DNA of 64,000 nucleotides from Brasilonema bromeliae SPC951 (lineage in GTDB: Bacteria > Cyanobacteriota > Cyanobacteriia > Cyanobacteriales > Nostocaceae), in assembly GCF_012912135.1 (NCBI RefSeq), contig NZ_QMEB01000002.1, positions 1-64,000 on the forward strand, read 5' to 3'. Shown here one piece after another: positions 8,053 through 17,911 of the stretch (positions within the stretch are counted from its first letter, which is position 1; each line of letters opens with the position of its first letter). The notes below the pieces were generated by a model. It did not search any database. It was given only the letters and a program-made list of their open reading frames with translations, and was not told the DNA's origin. The translations under genes and the position numbers were made by a program.

Positions 8053-8883
8053 CTAAGATGTGCGTAGTAATTCATCAGAAAATCTCAACCTGGCAACAAG
8101 CGCAGGTGGAATTTGAGTAAAGTTAGACCAACTGTAAAAGCGACTATTAGAAGAATCGTCAGCAGGAAAAGCAGGTTCTTCCAAGCCATCAAGTACAAAC
8201 CCAACACGGAATGCTGCACCTAACAAAACGTGCAATGGTCGATGGAAGTACAATTGGGGTTTTGGTTGATTTTCAATTGCTAATCCTTTTGTGGTGCTGG
8301 GTTGTAAGTATCCAGACACTTTGACCGAGTATTCTGTTACTAGTTGACCTTCGCAATCCTTGACTTCTGCAGCCATACTGGTATGTGTACTATTGAAACA
8401 AGGATGCATCACGGCAAAGACAAAGCAGCCTCCAGGACGCAACAACTTTGTGAGTGCCCGTAACAGAGAGTCAATTTCTGCCATGTCCATAAGTACCATT
8501 GCGGATACAGCAGCATCAAAGGAACGTTCCCCTAGCCCAAGTAAAGCTGTCTCATCTGTAGCGTCGAGGACGTGATACTCAATTGATGTCTCATGCTGTT
8601 GAGTTCTTTTGCTGGCACAAGTAATCATCTCCTCGGCAAAATCTATTCCGACGACATGTGCACCCAAGCTAGCTAATCTGCGAGTTGTCAGCCCAGTTCC
8701 ACAGCCTATGTCCAAAATACGAGTACCCGGTTTTATCTCCAGCAGTCTCTCCATCGCAGGACGAATCAGCAGTTGATGAAAGTCGTTCCCGTTATCTCCC
8801 ATGCGGGCGTCCCATACACTAGCGTTGGTATTCCACGCATCACGAGTTTCGTTGTTGAATGCATTTGTTGAGTCATTTGACAT
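8053..8883 (-). CDS. Class I SAM-dependent methyltransferase
   Basis: This 276-aa protein has the class I methyltransferase motif I ILDIGCGTGLTTRRLASLG, an acidic residue at the end of strand 2 (VVGIDFAEEM) and motif IV-like FDAAVSAMVLMDM, followed by LRPGGCFVFAVMHPCF. It resembles small-molecule methyltransferases of the Methyltransf_11/25 group. The substrate cannot be told from sequence. It sits between devA and the devC remnant on the same strand, which suggests rearrangement of a former dev operon rather than a functional link. Confidence 0.88.
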   Translation of the reverse strand: MSNDSTNAFNNETRDAWNTNASVWDARMGDNGNDFHQLLIRPAMERLLEIKPGTRILDIGCGTGLTTRRLASLGAHVVGIDFAEEMITCASKRTQQHETSIEYHVLDATDETALLGLGERSFDAAVSAMVLMDMAEIDSLLRALTKLLRPGGCFVFAVMHPCFNSTHTSMAAEVKDCEGQLVTEYSVKVSGYLQPSTTKGLAIENQPKPQLYFHRPLHVLLGAAFRVGFVLDGLEEPAFPADDSSNSRFYSWSNFTQIPPALVARLRFSDELLRTS

Positions 8884-8947
8884 TGATATACTCCCAGAAC
8901 ATTTCTGTGATCACTTATATCAAATCCGTTTATATCAGAATTTATTT

Positions 8948-8991
8948 CTCCTTCCTCTTTCTCTGCGTACTCTGCGTCTCTGCGGTTTTTT
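8948..8991. repeat. CGCAGAG-type interspersed repeat
   Basis: The plus strand reads ctctgcgtactctgcgtctc tgcgg, the reverse complement of the repeat family also found inside chlH at 1673. It lies between the methyltransferase start and the devC remnant. Confidence 0.65.
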
Positions 8992-9007
8992 AATCATTTA
9001 TTACTCA

Positions 9008-9324
9008 CTAAAACACATCCGCAGGATCTGCAGATTGTAACTTCCTCATTGCAACTGCCCCAGAAAAAGTACACATGACTATCGTTATGATAAACACAGT
9101 CATTGCACGAGTCAGTGTCATCGCAATAGGTAGCAAAGTTGCTGCATATGTCACTTGGTAGAGTGCGATCGCAATCAAAAATCCAGGCACATAACCCAAT
9201 GCTGCCAAAAGTAACGCTTCTTGAAACAAAACACCCAAAAGATAACCGTCACTATATCCCATTGCCTTCAATGTGGCGTACTCTGGTAAATGATCCGAAA
9301 CATCACTATAAAGAATCTGGTGAG
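9008..9324 (-). pseudogene. devC: DevC-type ABC permease, C-terminal remnant
   Basis: The minus strand encodes ILYSDVSDHLPEYATLKAMG followed by two hydrophobic segments and the terminal AMRKLQSADPADVF, the C terminus of DevC/FtsX-like permeases. The ATG-initiated ORF (87 aa) covers only the last part; homology continues upstream in frame to about 9324 and then stops. Intact DevC is about 380-390 aa, so only about a quarter remains. The upstream part was lost at a junction just before the next gene. Confidence 0.8.
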
Positions 9325-9349
9325 TGGTTAGTTGTTAATTTACGTTCAC

Positions 9350-9967
9350 TCAGAGATTCACGAGTGCAGCTAGTAAAATCCTGACTACCACTTCCAATTC
9401 TTCGGTGACTCGGTAAAGGTTGATTGCTTGTTCAATACGCTGCGCCTGTCGGTACAATATACCAAATTGCCAAATGTTACCAGTTGTTACTGCTCCCAAT
9501 ATTTCTGGTTGATTGGAATCAGTCCATCTATCAAGGGCTATCATCTCAGTCGCTAGTTGTGTAAATCCCCTATTTATATCTGCTTGCTTGGCTTCAATCA
9601 CAATTAAATTGGTCTGTGTTCGTAGGTAATAATCCAAATTACCTTGAAGTCGATTATCAACTTTGATGTTGTATTCAATCCGCAATTTGGCACGGGAATA
9701 GTGGATTAATTCGGTAACAACTGGCGCAATAAGTATCTCTCGTCGCGTAGCTTCGTTTTCCAAATCTACATATGGTAATACTTCTTCAATTCGTTGTTTT
9801 AAATCAAGTAATCGGTCTAGTGTACCGGAATATTGCGGCAAATGGAGAAATTTCCGCTCGAATGAGTAGCCAAACTCTGCAACTAAATCATCAATTGCAA
9901 ATCCCAATTCAAAATAATTACTAAAAGTATACGAGCGATTTGGGTCTAGCAATGGTTGGCGGCTCAT
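9350..9967 (-). CDS. PD-(D/E)XK nuclease-like protein (paralogue group A)
   Basis: This 205-aa protein has a predicted restriction-endonuclease-like core: NLDYYLR, then LIVIEAKQADINRGFTQLATE, then a GAVTTGNIWQFG strand. The order D...ExK plus the following Gln-rich helix matches the PD-(D/E)XK fold. It shares this layout with the proteins at 14831 and 41449, so the window holds three members of one family. Specific function is unknown; such cyanobacterial proteins are often near defence loci. It directly abuts the devC remnant, and its start ATG lies 22 bp after the next upstream gene ends. Confidence 0.7.
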   Translation of the reverse strand: MSRQPLLDPNRSYTFSNYFELGFAIDDLVAEFGYSFERKFLHLPQYSGTLDRLLDLKQRIEEVLPYVDLENEATRREILIAPVVTELIHYSRAKLRIEYNIKVDNRLQGNLDYYLRTQTNLIVIEAKQADINRGFTQLATEMIALDRWTDSNQPEILGAVTTGNIWQFGILYRQAQRIEQAINLYRVTEELEVVVRILLAALVNL

Positions 9968-9989
9968 TTGATTCCTCCAAGAAAGCTAG

Positions 9990-10361
9990 CTATACAGTAA
10001 TTGATTCAGATTGCGAGCGCGATATTTCTAAAACTCTTTTTAACCAGTCTTCGGCTTGTTGGGCGATTTTCGTTTTTTCTTTGGAATCAGACCAAATTTT
10101 TTCCCAATCAAATAGCCAACGCGTCAAAACACGCCCTAAATCAACCAATTCTGCTGCTTGATCAATATCTGCCTGTACCATGTCTGGAACAGTCCATTCA
10201 ATAAAATACCTACTTTCTTTGGCAAGATTGAGTATCGATTCCTGATGCGATTCCTCGGCACATAAGTTTTTAATCTGAGATAAATTTTCAGCCAACTTAT
10301 GCAGGCGATTAGGAATATCATTTTTTACAAAGCTTTGTTTCTTTAAGCTAAAGTCTGTCAT
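9990..10361 (-). CDS. Hypothetical protein, partner of DUF5674 gene
   Basis: A 123-aa mostly alpha-helical, charged protein of unknown family (LAENLSQIKNLCAEESHQES, TRWLFDWEKIWSD). Its ATG overlaps the stop of the upstream DUF5674 gene by 4 bp (ATGA), so the two are translationally coupled. No signal peptide, membrane segment or catalytic motif is visible. The tight coupling of two small genes recalls toxin-antitoxin or regulator pairs, but nothing in the sequence proves this. Confidence 0.65.
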   Translation of the reverse strand: MTDFSLKKQSFVKNDIPNRLHKLAENLSQIKNLCAEESHQESILNLAKESRYFIEWTVPDMVQADIDQAAELVDLGRVLTRWLFDWEKIWSDSKEKTKIAQQAEDWLKRVLEISRSQSESITV

Positions 10362-10690
10362 AATTTTCCTAGAAACTCGATAATGATTTGAGCAACCCTT
10401 TCTCTAATATTAGGGTCTAGTATTTCCATTGAACGATTTTGACGAGGACGAAGATTAACAATCGAGTCGTAAGTAATTTTCTGATTCACAGGCATAAAGC
10501 TTGCACCCCAGATATTTTCTTGAGTGCTACCATCATCTAGCAATACCTGTTCGCAGTCATAATGCATATCACCCCCTCCAGCAATAACTCGGCGCTCAAC
10601 ATCAACTACAGTTTTGATAGAAAACTTATGCTCTTCCAGCATTTGCTCGATTTGCTCTCTTGTAGCGCGCTCGCGTAGCAACAGAATCAA
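10358..10690 (-). CDS. DUF5674 family protein
   Basis: This 110-aa protein matches the DUF5674 pattern: REQIEQMLEEHKFSIKTVVD, VERRVIAGGGDMHYDCEQVL and IVNLRPRQNRSMEILDP. The function of the family is unknown to me. The N-terminal MILLLRERATREQ is normal for the family, although the DNA there (gctcgcgtagcaac) resembles short repeats. It forms an overlapping pair with the 123-aa gene downstream. The 330-bp region upstream contains only repeat sequence and the divergent promoter region of the methylase remnant. Confidence 0.75.
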   Translation of the reverse strand: MILLLRERATREQIEQMLEEHKFSIKTVVDVERRVIAGGGDMHYDCEQVLLDDGSTQENIWGASFMPVNQKITYDSIVNLRPRQNRSMEILDPNIRERVAQIIIEFLGKL

Positions 10691-10832
10691 TTAGCTTTCC
10701 TCTATTTTAAAACTATGTCTAGACTCCACACTATACTTTGTGTTGCAACATCCGAACATTATCTGATGAAAGTTATAAAGTAGGAAAGAAGCTTATACCG
10801 ATTCTCTATAAACTTGCACTAAATAATTAAAT

Positions 10833-10907
10833 CTCTCTTCTTGCTCTTTTCTTGGCGTTCTTGGCGTTCTTGGCGGTATGCGCCAAGGGCGCACGCTACG
10901 CTAACGT
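10833..10907. repeat. TTCTTGGCG interspersed repeat plus palindromic tail in the 10691-11023 intergenic region
   Basis: Plus-strand cttggcgttcttggcgttct repeats a 9-bp unit and is followed by ggtatgcgccaagggcgcac, which carries a short palindrome. A closely similar copy at 14726-14794 truncates mazF. Apart from this repeat I see no gene in the 333-bp gap. Confidence 0.65.
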
Positions 10908-11749
10908 TTTAAAAATAAAGTGCATCTATGGCACTTTACGAGCAAGCTATCATGGAGAACTGGTATGAGTAATCAAAGATACTTGATTTGAGAGATTAAA
11001 TTAAAGGAGACACAGCAGAGACAATGGCAATCGACCCTGAAATCACAAGACATAGAGAGTGGTTGGGTTTTCTCCAACCAGTAGGGTTGGTTGTGTCTCC
11101 TCCGGCGTTGGTGAAGGCGCAGGCGGTGGTGAATCGCAATGTGGTGGATTTGCAACAATCGCTGCTGGCTGTGGTTGATGAGGATGGTAGGATTGCAAAT
11201 TTTCTTTCTTTCGTGGTATAAGTATTAAATTGGGATAACTCTAACTTAATTGAGGCATCGACAGAATATGAGGTAGCGTTACCTGATTACGGCGAAGTCC
11301 TCGCGCCTACCTATATTGTGCCTGAACCAGATAGCGACTCACCGCTGATGTTGGTGCAAATCATTTCCCCGGATACTGATTTGGATGCAGTTGCACCTTT
11401 GATTGCTAAGTCTGGTACAAGTTGGCACGCTAGTCCTCAAGCAAAATTTGAGCGGTTGTTGCGGGAGACGCAAATACCCATCGGTTTGTTGTGTAAGCGA
11501 TTCAACCACCACGAATTCCTGATGGTGTGGTGTATAGGTTGTTAGAAAAGTTACTGATTTTGGAAGGAGAACGGCTTTCTTATCGGGCGCTGGATGTGGA
11601 GCAAATTGGCTCAGTGTATGAAGGTATCATGGGTTTTGCTGTGGAACAAGCGAAAAGTCCGAGTATTGGAGTTTACAGCAAGCCCAAGGGGTCAAAGGTT
11701 TCGACGACGGTGGTGGTGGATGTGGCAGCAATTTTGGCGGCGAAATCAG

Positions 11750-11784
11750 GCGATAAGCCGGAGGCTTGACGCTTCGCGTATCGC
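11750..11784. repeat. 35-bp palindromic repeat, copy 1 (in drmMI)
   Basis: The element starts gcgataagccggaggcttga and ends cgtatcgc, with near-palindromic ends. It introduces the TGA that ends the frame after SGDKPEA, while homology resumes in the same frame at PKLLKEWANCEIS. Its reverse complement matches copy 2 at 16619-16653 in 34 of 35 positions. Confidence 0.85.
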
Positions 11785-12171
11785 CCTAAACTATTAAAAG
11801 AATGGGCAAACTGTGAAATTTCCGGAAATGCCCTCAAGGAATTAAAAGCAGCACAGACATTAGAAGATGTGGTGGCGGCGCTAGATCGAAAAGTGTCGCG
11901 ACAAACACCGCATATTTTACCTGTGGGTTCGCTGTACTTGCAACCAGGAGAAGAACGCAGGCGTTCTGGTTCTCACTACACACCCCGTTCCCTCACCAAG
12001 CCAATTGTGGAAACAACACTGCGTCCGGTGTTGGAAGCTTTGGGAGAACGTCCCACCGCTGAGCAAATTTTATCGTTGAAAGTTTGTGATTTGGCGATGG
12101 GTTCCGGTGCGTTTTTGGTGGAGACTTGTCGTCAGTTGGCAGAGAAGTTGGTGGAAACTTGGGAGAGAAAA

Positions 12172-12208
12172 GAGCAGGGGAGCAGGGGAGCAGAGGAGCA
12201 GGGGGGAG
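12172..12208 (+). repeat. Short tandem repeat (AGCAGGGG type) inside drmMI
   Basis: Consecutive gagcaggggagcaggggagc units lie in frame and encode KEQGSRGAEEQGG between two conserved parts of the methylase (LAEKLVETW and EPLLLARRLVAQRCL). Confidence 0.7.
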
Positions 12209-14462
12209 AAGATTCTCCTGCGATCCTCCGTCTTTCCACCCCTCTGCTTTCTTCCGACGAACCCCTCCTTCTCGCGCGTCGCCTCGTCGCCCAACGCTGT
12301 TTGTATGGAGTGGATAAAAACCCGTTTGCGGTGAATTTGGCGAAGTTATCTTTATGGTTGGTGACGCTGGCGAAGGATTTGCCGTTTACATTTTTGGATC
12401 ATGCGCTCAAGTGTGGAGATTCGCTGGTAGGGTTGAGGAAAGAGGAGATTGGTTCTTTTGGGAAAGATGCGGCTCCGTTGTTAGCACTGTTGAAAGAACA
12501 ACTTGAGCGTGCGCATTCTTATCGGACGGAAATTCAGGCGTTGGATACCCGCAGTGATGCTGATGATGACCAAAAGCGGAATTATCTATATAAAGTAGAA
12601 CAAGAATTGCACGAGGCGCGGTTAACAGCAGATGTGAGAATTGCGGCGTTCTTTGAGGGAAGTAATAACAAGCAGCGGGAAGAGAGAGAAAAAGAGATTG
12701 GAGAATTGGTGAGAAATTGGCGGTATCACCAAGCAGATACTGAGAATTTGCAGGAAATTGCGAGTAGGTTGCGGAGTGGGGAACGCGGGATTATTCCGTT
12801 TAACTGGGATATTGAATTTCCAGAGGTATTTGATAAGGATGATAGAAATAATAATCCAGGGTTTGATGCGATCGTTGGGAATCCGCCGTTTGCGGGAAAA
12901 AATACCACAATTAACGCCCATGCACCTGGTTATCAAGATTGGTTAAAAGAAGTTTACCCAGAATCTCACGGTAATTCTGATTTAGTGGCGTTTTTCTTCC
13001 GTCGTGCTTTTGAGATTTTGCGTCAGGGTGGGACGCTTGGGTTAATTGCTACAAATACTATTGCACAGGGTGATACTCGTAGCACTGGACTGCGTTGGAT
13101 TTGTCAGCAAGGGGGAACAATTTACAATGCTCAAAAACGGTTAAAATGGCCCGGACTAGCAGCAGTTGTTGTCAGCGTGGTTAATATATGTCAAGGAAAT
13201 TATAAACAGACAAAGCTGTTGAATGGGCGAGAGGTTCCCCGAATTTCTGCATTTTTGTTTCATGCGGGGGGAAATGAAAATCCGGCGGTGTTGCTGGCGA
13301 ATGCTGAGAAAAGTTTTATTGGAAGCTATGTTTTGGGAATGGGTTTCACGTTTGATGATAGTAATCCAGAGGCGACACCCATTGCAGAAATGCAGCGTTT
13401 GATTGAGAAAGATTCAAAAAATGCAGATAGGATTTTTCCTTATATTGGGGGAGAAGAGGTAAATAGTAGTCCAACTCACGCGCATCGTCGTTATGTTATT
13501 AATTTTGGGGAGATGAGTGAGGATGAGGCGAGGTTGTATCCTGATTTGATGGAGATTGTAGAGCAGAAGGTTAAGCCAAAGCGATTACTTGATAATCGTG
13601 CTTCATATAGAAAATATTGGTGGCAATATGCAGAAAAAAGAGTAGATTTGTTTAGAGCGATCGCCCCACTTAATCGCGTGTTAGTCATTTCTCGCATCGG
13701 TCAACATGGCTCATTTACATTTTTACCTTCAAATATAGTTTTTTCTGAGGGTTTAGTAGTTTTCGCACTTCCCACCTACTCAGCCTTTTGCATCCTTCAA
13801 TCCCGCATCCACGAAATTTGGGCAAGATTTTTCGGTTCATCCTTGGAAGATAGACTTCGCTACACCCCCACCGACTGCTTTGAAACCTTCCCCTTCCCCG
13901 AAAACTCGCAAACCAACCCCACCCTAGAAGCCGCAGGCAAAGAATACTACGAATTCCGCGCCGCCTTAATGATTCGCAACAACGAAGGACTCACCGACAC
14001 TTACAACCGCTTCCATGATCCAGAGGAACGCGACTCTGATATCCTGAAATTGCGCGAACTTCACGCCGCAATGGATAAAGCCGTCCTCAATGCTTACGAC
14101 TGGAGTGATATTCCTACCGACTGCACCTTCTTACTAGACTACAACGATGAGGAAGACCTCACCCCCAACGCCTCTGCTTATGAAGGAGAGGGGAGTAGTA
14201 GACAGCGGAAAAAACCTTGGCGCTACCGTTGGACAGAACAAGTGCATGATGAAGTTTTAGCACGCCTCCTCGACCTTAACCAAAAACGCGCGGAAGCGGA
14301 AATTCTTGGCGGTAAGGCGGCGGAGGGGAAAGCGAAGGCGAAGAGTGCGAAAAAGAAAACAGCTAAAACCAAATCTCAAAAGCTTGTTAAAGATTCGCCA
14401 ATAATACCAGGGTTTAATGTGGAGTAATATTAATTTAAATTGCCTAAATATAAGCGGAGACA

Positions 14463-14660
14463 ATGACAATTAAAGAACAAATTACACAAGAACTAGAAAA
14501 ATTACCTGAACCCTTGTTGCAGGAAATTTTAGATTTCGTTCAGTTTCTCCAGGCAAAAAACCAGCAACGTAACATAAGAGAAATCACTATTATGAGTGAA
14601 TCATCACTACAAAAAGATTGGTTAAAACCAGAGGAAGAAGCTGCATGGCAGGATTTGTAA
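14463..14660 (+). CDS. DUF2281-type small antitoxin-like protein
   Basis: A 65-aa protein beginning MTIKEQITQELEKLPEPLLQ, with EILDFVQFLQAKNQQ, typical of DUF2281 proteins that often precede toxin genes in cyanobacteria. Its last codons overlap the start of a MazF-like frame by 16 bp. The toxin is truncated after about 26 native codons, so this is probably an orphaned antitoxin. It lies 35 bp after the methylase remnant on the same strand. Confidence 0.7.
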   Translation: MTIKEQITQELEKLPEPLLQEILDFVQFLQAKNQQRNIREITIMSESSLQKDWLKPEEEAAWQDL

Positions 14661-14788
14661 AAGGTAATGTCGTTATCGTTCCCTTTCCATTTTCAGACTT
14701 AACTCAAACAAAACGTAGACGGAAAATTCTCTTTTCTCTCTTTTCTTGGCGTTCTTGGCGTCTATGTCCTGCGGACACGCTGCGCTAA
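14645..14788 (+). pseudogene. MazF/PemK-family toxin truncated by a short repeat
   Basis: From ATG 14645 the frame reads MAGFVKGNVVIVPFPFSDLT QTKRRR, the N-terminal strand pair of MazF/PemK endoribonucleases. Native homology then stops and the frame continues into the TTCTTGGCG repeat (FSLFSWRSWRLCPADTLR) to a stop at 14788. MazF proteins are about 110 aa, so most of the toxin is missing. Overlap with the upstream antitoxin-like gene shows a former toxin-antitoxin pair. Confidence 0.75.
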
Positions 14789-14794
14789 GGCGGT
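14726..14794. repeat. TTCTTGGCG interspersed repeat truncating mazF
   Basis: This copy (ctcttttcttggcgttcttg gcg, then a palindromic tcctgcggacacgctgcg part) matches the repeat at 10833-10907. It replaces the 3' part of the toxin gene. Confidence 0.65.
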
Positions 14795-14830
14795 TGATAA
14801 TTTTTACAACTCAAATAGGACTGCGATATC

Positions 14831-15433
14831 ATGCCTTACAGTCAATTCACCATCGACAGAGTAAAAAAAGATTTTCGCCTGACTACTGTAGAGGGAGTTC
14901 GCTTTTTTCCAGACTCGATTGAACCAGTGACTCCGAGTCCGAGACTACAAGGAATCTTAGAAGATTTACCGTGGGCTATAGCTGTAGATACAGAGAAAGC
15001 ACGTTCTGAAGTGATCATAAATCCCGTGCTTCTGGAAGTGCGGCGCATTTTTAATCAGCAAATCAGCGTATTTTCCGGGGAAGAATTTAACGTTGATCCG
15101 AGTATTGGACTCAACGGTGTATGTGACTTCCTGCTTTGTCGTTCACCCGAACAATTAACCGTGGAAGCACCTGCAATTGTGATTGTTGAAGCGAAAAAAT
15201 CTGATCTCAAATCTGGACTCGGACAATGCATTGCAGAAATGGTAGCCGCACAGCAATTTAATGAAGCCAAAGCACAACCCATAACAGCAGTTTACGGTAC
15301 TGTAAGCAGTGGAACGCAATGGCGATTTCTCAAACTTGAGGGACAAACAGTCACAATTGATTTAATGGATTATCCTCTTCCTCCTATCGAACAAATTCTT
15401 AGCTTTCTGGTGTGGATGGTGAAAGCTGGTTGA
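14831..15433 (+). CDS. PD-(D/E)XK nuclease-like protein (paralogue group A)
   Basis: A 200-aa protein with GVCDFLLCRSPEQ (candidate catalytic Asp), IVIVEAKKSDLKSGLGQCIA (ExK plus helix) and TVSSGTQWRFLKLEGQTV. The layout is the same as in the proteins at 9350 and 41449. It sits inside the decayed DISARM-like locus between the methylase and helicase remnants and is itself intact. It may be a cargo nuclease or a leftover accessory gene; its specificity is unknown. Confidence 0.75.
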   Translation: MPYSQFTIDRVKKDFRLTTVEGVRFFPDSIEPVTPSPRLQGILEDLPWAIAVDTEKARSEVIINPVLLEVRRIFNQQISVFSGEEFNVDPSIGLNGVCDFLLCRSPEQLTVEAPAIVIVEAKKSDLKSGLGQCIAEMVAAQQFNEAKAQPITAVYGTVSSGTQWRFLKLEGQTVTIDLMDYPLPPIEQILSFLVWMVKAG

Positions 15434-15543
15434 TTTTTACGTCATAAATTTTTCAAGTTATGAATTGACACTTGACAAAACTTTCGTCAACATAAGAAAT
15501 ACAGTTGATTGCTTGCTGTACCTCTAGTAAACGGCGATACACC

Positions 15544-17862
15544 ATGCCAGCCACTACTCCAGCCGAAGTGCGATCGCACCTCACAGATGCCCTCCAACTT
15601 GACTTAGTAGGACCAACACCTAATGATACCACCTACGCCTGTGAAGTCCTGACGCAGCCACCTTCTAAGTGGTATCTCACTGGCTTTCTGGTACCTTTTG
15701 GTGCACCGCCTGAAGTGCGTTCTGATGACACAAGCAATGATGAACTTGACCAAATTAGCAACAGCGATGTAGCTGATGATGCTGGAACTCCTGAAACTGC
15801 TTCCGCAAGAAAAGCACTTTTTCCCTCTTCGATTGGCTTAAGCTTTCTTATCTCATCAGAGACTAAAGAGTTAGATGTGACGGTGAATTGGGGCGACTAC
15901 GTTTCTAAAGTTGGCGAAACGGAATTAGAGAGTACAGAAACTGACAGCGAGTCGGAACAAATCTCAACTGAGTTATGGGAACGCATTCCCCAAGCTGTGG
16001 ATGTACACATCATCTTACCCAAAGATAAGCAGAAAAAACAGCTAGATGTTCCTGGTGGTAGTGGGTTGCAGTTGTTTGTTTCGTGTCGCGCAGTACGTTC
16101 TCAAAATCTTCCCAAGGGTACTCGTTCGGTTTCCGTCTTTCTAGTTAACTATCGCACTCATAACCCTAATAAAAAACGAGATCCCAGTTTTGCTTTCCAA
16201 GCCAGTCTCAACATCCGTACCACCAAGGGCTTTGTTCCTCGTCCTGACTTGCGTGGACAGAATAGTTCAGATTGGGATGAAGCTGTCGCTAGTTTACAAT
16301 ACCGCAATGACTGCGAGTTCGCCGTCGGTCATAACGTCTCGGCGATCGCACTTCACTCTGATAACAAATGTCAGGAAATCTCCACAACTTGGATACCACA
16401 AGCCGAAGTTCCCAGAGTTGAACCAGCAGACATCGCAGGGTTGGAACTTTCAATGGAAGCACTGGCGGATGCTGCAGACGCGCAAACTGTGCGCCGGATG
16501 ATAAATCCAATGGTGACAAGTTATCTCAAGTGGATAACTGACCAACAAGCCGCAGCCCCAAGCGAACCGCAACAAACCAAAGTCGCAACTGACTTGTTGA
16601 ACCGTGCGAGAAAAATATGCGATACGCGGAGCGTCAAGCCTCCGGCTTATCGCATCGCCCTGGACTCCAAGCACTGGATGATCCATTGGTTTTTGAGGCG
16701 TTTCAAATTGCTAACCGTGCGATCGCTACTGCCCGCAGACAACGCCTCACCCACGACACCCTTCGGGTTCGCAAGTTTCGACTCGACGGAAACCGCCAAG
16801 ACTCGAACTTGCTCACCGACAACATCTCACCCGAAGACTTTCCACCCCCCAAATGGCGACCGTTTCAGTTAGCATTTTTACTCTTAAATCTCGTTAGCAT
16901 CACCAACCCCGAAAATTCTGATCGGGAAATTGTCGATTTACTCTTCTTCCCCACAGGTGGCGGGAAAACCGAAGCATACCTGGGTTTAGCTGCATTTACC
17001 CTTGTCTTACGCCGTCTGCGAGACCCCAGCATTTACTCTGCAGGTGTCAGCGTCCTGATGCGCTACACCCTCCGTCTCCTCACCCTGGATCAACTCGAAC
17101 GCGCTGCAACTCTCATCTGTGCTTTGGAACTTCAACGCCAGCATAACCCCAAACTTGGCAATCACCCCTTTGAAATTGGGCTTTGGGTCGGGCAAAGCGC
17201 TACTCCCAATAAAATGGGTAGCAAACGCGACAAGGATGAGAATTCAGCCCACGCCCGCACTCATGCTTACCAACGCGATGACAAAGCCAAACCTAAGCCA
17301 GTCCCCCTCGAACGCTGTCCTTGGTGTGGTGCAGAGTTAACAACCAACTCGTTTCAGTTGTTACCAAATCCCGATGCACCTACTGACTTGCGATTAATTT
17401 GTGTTGGCAGTAAGAAACGTGCGGACGGCAAACCAGCGTGCGTTTTTAGAAGAAACAATTTTCTGCCCTTAATTGCAGTCGATGAACAGATATATCGCAG
17501 ATTACCCTGTTTCATCATTGCGACAGTTGACAAATTTGCCAATTTACCCTGGGTAGGTCAAACGGGGGCGCTTTTTGGTAAGGTGACGCACTACGACGAC
17601 CGAGACGGATTTTATGGAACTGGTGATCCAAAAATTAAAGGGCGATCGCTCGAAAAAAGACTACCCCCACCCGACTTAGTTATTCAAGACGAATTGCACC
17701 TGATTTCCGGACCACTGGGAACGATGGTAGGATTGTACGAAACTGCAATAGATGCTTTATGCAGCGTCACCAACAACGATAAAACCATCCGCCCGAAAAT
17801 CGTTGCTTCCACTGCAACCGTCCGCCGCGCCGATCGCCAAATCCAAGCATTATGTGACGTTC
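15544..17862 (+). pseudogene. drmA: DISARM-type DrmA helicase, frameshifted and 3' truncated
   Basis: From ATG 15544 the frame reads MPATTPAEVRSHLTDALQLD LVGP and PSKWYLTGFLVPFG, resembling the N terminus of DISARM helicase DrmA. After a frameshift caused by the palindromic repeat at 16619, homology continues at GLQALDDPLVFEAFQIANRA. Helicase motifs are Walker A FFPTGGGKTEAYL, DExH box IQDELHLISGP and motif III ASTATVRRA. The frame then enters the left end of an IS200/IS605 element, and the second RecA domain is missing. In class 1 DISARM, DrmA acts with DrmB, DrmC and DrmMI against phage DNA. This copy cannot make a complete helicase. Confidence 0.78.
16619..16653. repeat. 35-bp palindromic repeat, copy 2 (in drmA)
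   Basis: The element starts gcgatacgcggagcgtcaag and ends cggcttatcgc. It is the reverse complement of copy 1 at 11750-11784 with one mismatch. It shifts the helicase reading frame between RARKI and GLQALDDP. Confidence 0.85.
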
Positions 17863-17863
17863 T

Positions 17864-17895
17864 CTCCCGTTATACCCTTGCGGGTATAATGGGAG
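17864..17895 (-). ncRNA. Right-end palindrome / probable omega-RNA 3' scaffold of tnpB
   Basis: A 14-bp stem with one mismatch (ctcccgttataccc / gggtataatgggag) and a 4-nt loop lies just past the tnpB stop on the minus strand. In IS200/IS605 elements this position holds the RE hairpin recognised by TnpA and the 3' scaffold of the TnpB guide RNA. The guide would be the adjacent host DNA (minus strand from about 17863). Confidence 0.55.
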
Positions 17896-17911
17896 CTTCT
17901 AAGAGTCAAAA

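Larger units (their letters stand above)
11024..14427 (+). pseudogene. drmMI: DISARM-type DrmMI adenine-specific DNA methylase, degraded
   Basis: The frame begins MAIDPEITRHREWLGFLQPV and resembles the Eco57I-like DrmMI methylase of class 1 DISARM. The catalytic part is well kept: motif I VCDLAMGSGAFLVE and motif IV IVGNPPFAG (N6-adenine type). The gene is broken in three places. A TAA at 11219 sits in frame between NFLSFVV and VLNWDNSNL. Around 11495-11510 the frame shifts and IGLLC joins almost directly to PRIPDGVVYRLLEKLL, where from recall the family has a long middle region. A palindromic repeat at 11750 brings an in-frame TGA. The ORF from 11869 (852 aa) is only the C-terminal half. A 7-bp-type tandem repeat is also inserted in frame near 12180. 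Confidence 0.8.
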
